Positions 63,132 through 64,000 of a stretch of 64,000 nucleotides of DNA are shown here, one piece after another (positions within the stretch are counted from its first letter, which is position 1; the number at the start of each line of letters is the position of its first letter). The stretch is from Temnothorax longispinosus (lineage: Eukaryota; Arthropoda; Insecta; Hymenoptera; Formicidae), in contig NC_092362.1 of assembly GCF_030848805.1 (NCBI RefSeq), forward strand, positions 7,936,001 to 8,000,000. Direction: 5' to 3'. A program made the position numbers and the translations under genes. The notes beneath the pieces were generated by a model. It had not been told where the DNA came from, did not search any database, and saw nothing but the letters and a program-made list of their open reading frames with translations.

Positions 63132-63446
63132 TTATGAATCAAGCTTGAATTCGATGTCTAGGTGTCCCAGGTTGCCGATGACGAGGTCCACATAGTGCGC
63201 TTTATAGTTTTCAGTATCCAGGTGTATTAATACCTTGAATTCGATGTCCACGTGTTCCAGGTTGCCGATGACGGGTTCCAGATAGTGCGCTCTATAGTTT
63301 TCGGTGTTCAGATGTAATAATACGTTGAATTCGATGTCTAGGTGTCCCACGTTGCCGATGACGAGGTCCACATAGTGCGCTCCGTAGCTTTCGGTGTCTA
63401 CGTGTATTAATACCTCGAATTCGATGTCCATGTGTCCCAGGTTGCC
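63132..63446 (-). repeat. 90-bp repeat array, right arm inner part (minus)
   Basis: Mirror of 57523-57834, about 3.5 units. It encodes the same repeat ending DIEFKLDS-stop, with a few substitutions (GAAAACTATAGAGC, AAAGCTACGG). Confidence 0.88.
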
Positions 63447-63949
63447 TCGTCATCGGCAACCTGGGACACATAGACATCAAATTCAACATACGATTACACC
63501 TGGACACCGAAAACTATGAAGCGCACTATCTGGATCCCGTCATCGGCAACCTGGAACACATGGACATCGAATTCAAGGTATTAATACACGTAGACACCGA
63601 AAACTACGGAGCGCACTATGTGGACCTCGTCATCGGCAACCTGGGACACCTAGACATCGAATTCAACATACGATTACACCTGGACACCGAAAACTATGAA
63701 GCGCACTATCTGGATCCCGTCATCGGCAACCTGGGACACGTGGACATCGAATTCAAGGTATTAATACACGTAGACACCGAAAACTACGGAGCGCACTATG
63801 TGGACCTCGTCATCGGCAACCTGGGACACGTAGACATCGAATTCAACGTATTATTACACCTGGACACCGAAAACTATAAAGCGCACTATCTGGACCTTGT
63901 CATCGGCAACCTGAGATACCTAGACATCGAATTCAAGCTTGATTCATAA
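63447..63949 (+). repeat. 90-bp repeat array, right arm outer part (plus)
   Basis: Mirror of the outer array at 56477-57521, but only about 5.5 units instead of 11.5, so copy number changed after the palindrome formed. The frame is again open to DIEFKLDS-stop. Confidence 0.88.
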
Positions 63950-64000
63950 GAATCGACTTAAAAATTCCCTAGCGGCACTTTCTGCCAAAAGCGTAGAGAA

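Larger units (their letters stand above)
56426..64000. mobile_element. Giant foldback element, runs off the window
   Basis: The left arm from 56426 (TTCTCTACGCTTTTGGCAGA) to about 59905 is mirrored by 60270-60418 plus 61196-64000. The last base of the window matches 56426, so the arm may continue. The loop is about 365 bp (59906-60270). Arms carry 90-bp repeat arrays, short palindromic units and unique AT-rich sequence, with few differences apart from array length. A 777-bp MITE interrupts the right arm. No transposase frame is found in either arm or in the loop. Confidence 0.9.

Overview
The window looks like insect chromosomal DNA, most likely Hymenoptera (ant-like). The evidence is AT-rich intergenic DNA, spliced coding exons with GT/AG borders, a typical arthropod 28S rRNA fragment, TTAGGT-like runs near 4690, and a repeat content (P/THAP, FB-NOF MULE, hAT, piggyBac, mariner, BEL/Pao, Ty3/gypsy, jockey/CR1-like LINE, Penelope, tRNA-SINE) that fits an ant genome. 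The taxon is an inference. No prokaryotic operon and no intact ordinary host gene was found. The window is essentially a nested transposable-element landscape, interrupted by two 500-base assembly gaps (17574-18073, 48848-49347).

Layout. 1-5560: the C-terminal part of a DUF4218-like transposase, followed on the same strand by a degenerate DUF4806-type gene that is split by a P-type DNA transposon (1816-4843, perfect 8-bp target duplication). 6299-8793: a LINE on the minus strand that ends inside its endonuclease region. 8791-14097: a Ty3/gypsy element with a canonical -1 frameshift heptamer between gag and pol. 14098-17573: a second, decayed LINE. 18085-18870: a hAT-like MITE inside the RT of a second gypsy element (18871-22859, minus strand). 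23032-23258: a small TA-flanked MITE. 23523-30193: a NOF-type MULE transposase gene broken by a 28S rRNA fragment that starts exactly at the R2 cleavage site and by a 3.2-kb Foldback element with a 9-bp target duplication.

30490-33222: tandem repeats, a mariner deletion derivative, an LTR-like stretch and a 31-bp minisatellite. 33519-36897: a 3.4-kb near-perfect palindrome containing two mirrored TTAA-flanked elements. 36926-37630: exons of a second DUF4806-type gene, cut by a long-TIR element (37633-38978) that itself carries a Penelope fragment. 39357-41990: a tRNA-Thr-like SINE followed by a Penelope element with one nonsense codon. 42053-42838: a second copy of the hAT-like MITE, this time with a perfect 8-bp duplication, inside a third DUF4806-type exon. 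43380-52870: an older repeat split by a BEL/Pao element (5-bp duplication, RT active site changed to YMNN) and by a piggyBac-like MITE (TTAA). 53780-54759: a second P/THAP9-like transposase fragment. 54890-55732: a long-TIR element.

56426-64000 (running off the window): a giant foldback with arms of about 3.4 kb, built from 90-bp repeats that keep an open reading frame and from short palindromic units, and interrupted in one arm by a 777-bp MITE with an 8-bp duplication.

How the parts relate. Target-site duplications give an insertion order: the P element, FB, hAT MITE, BEL and piggyBac-like elements are later arrivals in older repeats or in DUF4806-type exons. The most unusual items are the giant foldback with its repeat-encoded 30-residue unit, the R2-site-bounded 28S fragment, the FB-in-NOF insertion, the DREF-like TATCGATA clusters of the hAT MITE, and the repeated association of DUF4806-type genes with transposons.
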